This document shows positions 6,013 through 9,438 of a DNA stretch of 9,438 nucleotides, in pieces (the stretch's first letter is position 1; every line of letters starts with the position of its first letter). The position numbers and the translations under genes are program-made. Below the pieces are notes generated by a model. It did not search any database. It had not been told where the DNA came from and saw only the letters and a program-made list of their open reading frames with translations. The DNA comes from Syntrophomonadaceae bacterium (lineage in GTDB: Bacteria > Bacillota > Dethiobacteria > DTU022). The stretch covers positions 1-9,438 of the forward strand of contig PWMM01000208.1 in NCBI GenBank assembly GCA_003558195.1, given 5' to 3'.

Positions 6013-7119
6013 TTAAATTCGACCAAAATCTTCAAGTACTTTTATTACTGTGTTATAAATTTCCTGGCACCGAGGAGATTGGGGAGCATACTCGTTCTCC
6101 AACCATTCTAGCGCATCTCGGAATAATAGTTCTACATCTTCATCAGGCATAGTAACAATATCAATCCCGGCTTCTTCCATAATCCGTTTAGAATCAGCTT
6201 CATGATAACTATAGTAGCTTCTCACCCATAAAGTATTGGCATGAACTGCTTCATAAAGGATAGATTGTAGATCACCGGGTAGCGCATTCCATGTATCCTC
6301 ATTTATGCAGTAAAAGGGTGTAAAAGCGGTTATGAAGTACGGTTGAACAAAAGAGCCACGACCTGACTCGCCACCACTAACTGCCGCAGAATGTAGGTCC
6401 ATATCTACCATCGCTTTTGCTCCGCCGTATTCAAGCCCATCGAGGATTCCCATGTTCATGTTATACCAGAGGTCCTCAGCCTCGTAATAGACTGCTGATA
6501 CATCTGCTTCTTTCCTTAAGATATCTGCCATGGGTGGTTCAATGTTTATTGTCATTCCAGACATGTCTTCTATACTCTCCACTGGGTAGCTGAACAGTAA
6601 GGCACCCAGGTCATCAATCTGAAAGTCCAATACCACCACGCCAAATGTTTCTTCTATAGCTTCGCCTAGCAAGTCTCCAATACCGTAATGCCAGTATGCT
6701 GCCATGATTTCATCTGTGTTGCTCCACAAAAAAGGTGTATATTCTATAAACCCTTCTTCGAGTACATCTAAATGATATTGAGGATGTGTGTGGCCCATGT
6801 CTACTATTCCTGAGGCTACTGCATCAGGTATTTCTGTATAATCTACTAATTCACCGTCGGAGTAGACTTCAATTTCAATTCTTCCGCCACTCATTTTGTT
6901 AACAATTTGGGCGTAATGCTCAAAAAAGTGGTTTTCGGCAGCTCCCCAGGAGTGCTGTAATTTAAAAATATATTCAGTCTCTTTTGCGTCTAAGTCATCT
7001 CCTGGAGCAGCGAGATCGTCATCTAGATCTGCAACACCTGCGCATCCGGAAAATGTTAATACCAATAAAAGTACAACAATCAACCCCAAAACAATCAACC
7101 GTCTGTTAAGTTTCATCAC
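6013..7119 (-). CDS. TRAP transporter solute-binding lipoprotein (DctP family), second system
   Basis: The extracytoplasmic binding protein that captures solute for the TRAP permease encoded downstream; 368 aa. The first 25 residues are a lipoprotein signal peptide (basic NRR, a long Leu/Val core, lipobox LTFSGC with Cys26), then an acidic Asp-rich linker (31-48), then the mature domain beginning FKLQHSWG (52-59). DctP hallmarks include SGGRIEIEVYSDGELV (77-92), the SGIVDMG helix (103-109) and GILDGLEYGG (224-233). At the spot where the family normally has an Arg (the KxRV/KLRVP strand after the DxxG turn) this protein reads GMTINIEPP (188-196), so Asn192 replaces the carboxylate-binding Arg. 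A GTG at 7119 and an ATG at 7116 are both usable after AGGAGG; spacing of 9 nt slightly favours GTG. A membrane-tethered binding protein fits a Gram-positive cell. Confidence 0.93.
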   Translation of the reverse strand: MMKLNRRLIVLGLIVVLLLVLTFSGCAGVADLDDDLAAPGDDLDAKETEYIFKLQHSWGAAENHFFEHYAQIVNKMSGGRIEIEVYSDGELVDYTEIPDAVASGIVDMGHTHPQYHLDVLEEGFIEYTPFLWSNTDEIMAAYWHYGIGDLLGEAIEETFGVVVLDFQIDDLGALLFSYPVESIEDMSGMTINIEPPMADILRKEADVSAVYYEAEDLWYNMNMGILDGLEYGGAKAMVDMDLHSAAVSGGESGRGSFVQPYFITAFTPFYCINEDTWNALPGDLQSILYEAVHANTLWVRSYYSYHEADSKRIMEEAGIDIVTMPDEDVELLFRDALEWLENEYAPQSPRCQEIYNTVIKVLEDFGRI

Positions 7120-7243
7120 TGCTGTATTCCTCCTCTTTTGAGTTAACTTTTTGTTGCATCTAGTGAAGTAACTGACGCTAATTTGCCATAATCTTCACCC
7201 TTTCGAGCTTATTATTTTATTAATGTATTACGATTTTGAGAAG

Positions 7244-7249
7244 ATTATA
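7244..7249 (-). promoter_or_regulatory. Possible -10 element of the second TRAP operon
   Basis: A perfect TATAAT on the - strand, about 125 nt before the dctP start, in an AT-rich gap after the AOR terminator. The hexamer 17 nt upstream (TATTTA) is a poor -35, and a TTGAGA lies too close (11 nt), so an activator may be needed. Confidence 0.4.
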
Positions 7250-7272
7250 CTATATTTTTGTCTCAATAAATA

Positions 7273-7287
7273 GATATTTCAAATATC
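7273..7287. promoter_or_regulatory. Perfect 15-bp palindrome, candidate operator
   Basis: GATATTT-C-AAATATC has two exact 7-nt half-sites around a single central base. Its centre is about 33 nt upstream of the TATAAT at 7249-7244, covering or bordering the -35 region of the putative dctP promoter. That position suits a dimeric regulator. The rest of 7120-7430 shows no gene and no clear riboswitch. Confidence 0.4.
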
Positions 7288-7433
7288 AGATAAGTAAAGA
7301 GAAAAAAAATTAAAACATTACTAGATACAGTTAACCCTTTGATTATGTGATTAGTTGTTAAGATGCATCAAAAATAGTTTTAAAGGAGCAAATTATTACC
7401 TATCCGGTTATGCTTTATAGTAATACAAACAGG

Positions 7434-7468
7434 CAAGGGGTTGATAGCTTAAAATGATCAACCCCTTG
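7434..7468 (-). terminator. Intrinsic terminator after the AOR gene
   Basis: CAAGGGGTTGAT (7434-7445) and ATCAACCCCTTG (7457-7468) form a perfect 12-bp stem with an 11-nt loop. On the - strand it begins 41 nt after the AOR stop and is followed by the T-rich CCTGTTTGTATT. It separates the ferredoxin-AOR transcript from the TRAP transcript. Confidence 0.8.
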
Positions 7469-7509
7469 TTCTGGTTTGTTTAAAACATTACTATCGAATA
7501 GCTTAGCTG

Positions 7510-9267
7510 CTACAGGTTTAATTCCTGTTTTTTAGATTCACTAATCCGGCCTTCCTCGTCCCAGCCTCTGATGCGGTAATACTCTTGCAGCATTCTTTCA
7601 TAATCTTCACGAGGAAGCACTTTGCCGGCTGCAGGTCCACTTGAGAGCGGATCTTTAAAAATTCGCTGTGGCAATGAATCATCTTTTGCTGTAAATCCTT
7701 CTCTTTCATTGAATAACCGGGCCAGGTTAGTTACTCGTTCCCCGATTATTTTTAGATCGTCGGCATCCATTTTGCAGCCAAGAGCTGCGCTTAGTATTTC
7801 GGCCTGGGTTTCCCCGTCATTGTCCCAGAAGTCACAGAAAATAGCAGAGAACTTTGCAGAGTTGGCATCCTGCATATCTTTAACCATTTCTGCCTTGCCT
7901 TCAATTGTGTAAGGATCTCCGCTATCATCAAATGCTTCAACGGCTATAGGCCATGCCCTCATGTGGCAGGCGCCGCGATCAGAGGTGGCGTAAGCCAGCC
8001 CCATTCCCCAGGAGCCGCGGGGCTCGTAACCAGGAAATTCCAGTCCTTTAACCTGCATGGCAAATTCATTGCCGCCATATTTATGGGCAAGATAACGTAC
8101 TCCTTTTGACAGTTCCGCTCCGTCACCTTCAAGCCTGGCGATTTTGGCCGGAATTTTAAGATATCCTTCGATCTCTCCAAACTTTAAGCCAAAATCCTGG
8201 ATGCCCTTTTCCGTAAGTTCCATGGCAAAGGCTGTTACATTACCGGCAGAAATTGTATCAATCCCGTAATCGTCACAAAGCCGGTTAAATTCTACAACCG
8301 CTTCTAAATCAGCAATGCCGCAATTTGAGCCGCATAGTGCCAACGTTTCATACTCTGGGCCTTCTACTACACTTTTACCTGCTTTAACATAATTACCGCA
8401 ACCAAGAGGACAGGCAAAGCAGGCTTTTTTATACTTAAGCGCTTTTTTAACTGCTTCAGTGTCGATTGCTTTATAACCTTCAAAGGATCCATCTTGGAAA
8501 TTGCGGGTGGGCAATGTTCCAGTTGTTTGAGTAAGTTCCACGATCATGGGGGTGCCATCGCTATAAGTCCACATGTTATCATCACTCATGGTTTTTTCAC
8601 GGCGCATTTTGTTCATAGCTACTGTAAATTTGCGAATCTCAGGAACATTTACTCCCCCTGATCCTTTTACTGAAATTGCTTTTAAATTTTTACTGCCCAT
8701 AACGGCACCAATTCCACCTCGGCCAGCTTGCCGGTATAACTCGGAATTAATGCAGGCCATTTTCGATAGGTTTTCTCCGGCCGGTCCAATAACCAGAACT
8801 TTGGTATCCTTATCTTTTTCTTTAAGTGAATATTCGGTTTCATGGGCTCCTTTGCCCCAAAGATAATTGGCATTGCGCAATTCAATTTTATTGTCTTCTA
8901 TATTTAGGTATACTGGTACATTGGCTTTGCCTTCAATAATGATCCCATCATAGCCGGCATATTTAATTTCTGCGGCAATAGCGCCACCTATAGAGCAGTC
9001 AAGAACGGTTCCGGTTGCTGGTGATTTTGAGGCAATGGCCAATTTCCCGGAATTGGGAGCATTAGTTCCGGTTAAAGGCCCAGTCATTAGAATCAGCTTA
9101 TTATCTGGCGACAAAGGATCAACTCCGATTGGCAGCTCTTCATAAAGATATTTTATACTCAATCCTTTTCCTCCCAGATAATCACGGGCCCAAAGAGTAT
9201 TAAGGTCTTCAACCTGCGCTTTTCCAGTGGATAAATTAAATCTCAAAATCCTGTTGGTGTAAGCCAT
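7510..9267 (-). CDS. Aldehyde:ferredoxin oxidoreductase (AOR) family tungsten/molybdenum-pterin enzyme
   Basis: A 585-aa member of the AOR family, which uses a bis-pterin tungsten (sometimes molybdenum) cofactor and one [4Fe-4S] cluster, typically to oxidise aldehydes to acids with ferredoxin as electron acceptor in the cytoplasm. The N-terminal domain (about 1-205) has LGGKGLSIKYLYEE (31-44), GPLTGT (63-68) and GRGGIGAVMGSKNLKA (182-197). Cluster ligands are Cys283, Cys286 and Cys290 (CxxCxxxC), with Cys478 as probable fourth. GPEYET (303-308) and SDRGACHMRA (429-438, His435) match active-site segments, and DDYGID (332-337) is the first pterin motif. The second pterin motif, normally DxxGLC, reads FSAIFC (473-478). 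The ATG directly follows the ferredoxin stop, and its AGGAGG lies inside that gene. The length is close to the usual 600-620 aa. The substrate is unknown. Confidence 0.93.
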   Translation of the reverse strand: MAYTNRILRFNLSTGKAQVEDLNTLWARDYLGGKGLSIKYLYEELPIGVDPLSPDNKLILMTGPLTGTNAPNSGKLAIASKSPATGTVLDCSIGGAIAAEIKYAGYDGIIIEGKANVPVYLNIEDNKIELRNANYLWGKGAHETEYSLKEKDKDTKVLVIGPAGENLSKMACINSELYRQAGRGGIGAVMGSKNLKAISVKGSGGVNVPEIRKFTVAMNKMRREKTMSDDNMWTYSDGTPMIVELTQTTGTLPTRNFQDGSFEGYKAIDTEAVKKALKYKKACFACPLGCGNYVKAGKSVVEGPEYETLALCGSNCGIADLEAVVEFNRLCDDYGIDTISAGNVTAFAMELTEKGIQDFGLKFGEIEGYLKIPAKIARLEGDGAELSKGVRYLAHKYGGNEFAMQVKGLEFPGYEPRGSWGMGLAYATSDRGACHMRAWPIAVEAFDDSGDPYTIEGKAEMVKDMQDANSAKFSAIFCDFWDNDGETQAEILSAALGCKMDADDLKIIGERVTNLARLFNEREGFTAKDDSLPQRIFKDPLSSGPAAGKVLPREDYERMLQEYYRIRGWDEEGRISESKKQELNL

Positions 9268-9438
9268 TTAACTTGTCACCTCCTCGGAAGTTAAAGCCCT
9301 GGTGGGGCACCAGCTAACACAGCTCATGCATTGCACGCATACACCTACGCCTCGATCTTTTTTAACAATTACATTGTGAGGGCATATATCGACACAAATC
9401 TTACAGTCAGTACAGATTGATTCATCAAATGCGAGGCG
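9268..9438 (-). CDS. Ferredoxin-type 4Fe-4S dicluster protein, C-terminal part (cut by window edge)
   Basis: Only the last 56 residues are in the window, and the start lies beyond 9438. Two complete cluster motifs are visible in the partial numbering: CTDCKICVDICP (9-20) and CVQCMSCVSWCP (34-45), each CxxCxxCxxxCP. This is the pattern of 2[4Fe-4S] ferredoxins and of the electron-transfer subunits encoded beside many AOR genes. The stop TAA (9270-9268) is immediately followed by the AOR ATG with no gap, and AGGAGG inside this gene serves the AOR. It is very likely the electron acceptor or relay for that enzyme (inference from position). A longer polyferredoxin or an extra N-terminal domain cannot be excluded. 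Confidence 0.88.
   Translation of the reverse strand, partial: RLAFDESICTDCKICVDICPHNVIVKKDRGVGVCVQCMSCVSWCPTRALTSEEVTS

Noticed and set aside
7120..7237. Possible Moco/Tuco riboswitch in the dctP leader
   Set aside because: The leader is AT-rich and shows no extended conserved stem architecture; only short chance repeats are visible.
7409..7456. 15-codon + strand ORF with an upstream AGGAG
   Set aside because: It is very short, runs through the AOR terminator stem, and the AGGAG is too far from the ATG.

Overview
The window looks like part of an anaerobic, low-to-moderate GC Firmicute (Clostridia-type) genome. The evidence is strong AGGAGG-type ribosome binding sites before most genes, a lipoprotein-anchored solute-binding protein, a TTG start, A/T-rich intergenic DNA with intrinsic-terminator hairpins, and a ferredoxin-linked tungsten/molybdenum aldehyde oxidoreductase. 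The taxonomic placement is inference.

Left part (61-1879, + strand): the small (DctQ) and large (DctM) membrane subunits of a first TRAP transporter. Their genes overlap by 17 nt. The matching solute-binding protein is not in the window and may lie just upstream. The pair ends in a convergent intergenic region (1880-2260) that holds a strong, probably bidirectional terminator and two further hairpins.

Middle and right (9438 down to 2261, - strand): reading in the direction of transcription there is the C-terminal end of a two-cluster [4Fe-4S] ferredoxin, an aldehyde:ferredoxin oxidoreductase (AOR) family protein whose ATG abuts the ferredoxin stop, a terminator, and a 390-nt gap with a promoter-like TATAAT and a perfect 15-bp palindrome. 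Then comes a complete second TRAP transporter (DctP lipoprotein, DctQ, DctM), a MoaD/ThiS-like small sulfur carrier ending in Gly-Gly, and a saccharopine-dehydrogenase-family NAD(P)-dependent oxidoreductase. A strong hairpin directly follows dctP, and an extended -10 promoter candidate precedes the MoaD-like gene.

Working interpretation (inference): this is a catabolic or nutrient-use island in which a sodium-driven TRAP system imports an organic solute. The SDH-like dehydrogenase and the AOR/ferredoxin pair oxidise it or a derived aldehyde, and the MoaD-like protein may supply dithiolene sulfur for the AOR pterin cofactor. The most unusual details are an Asn where DctP proteins normally have the carboxylate-binding Arg, a Phe in place of the Asp of the second pterin-binding DxxGLC motif of the AOR, and two Glu residues in a normally small-residue motif of the second DctM. 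Together they suggest a substrate or chemistry outside the characterised examples, but nothing here proves a new system.
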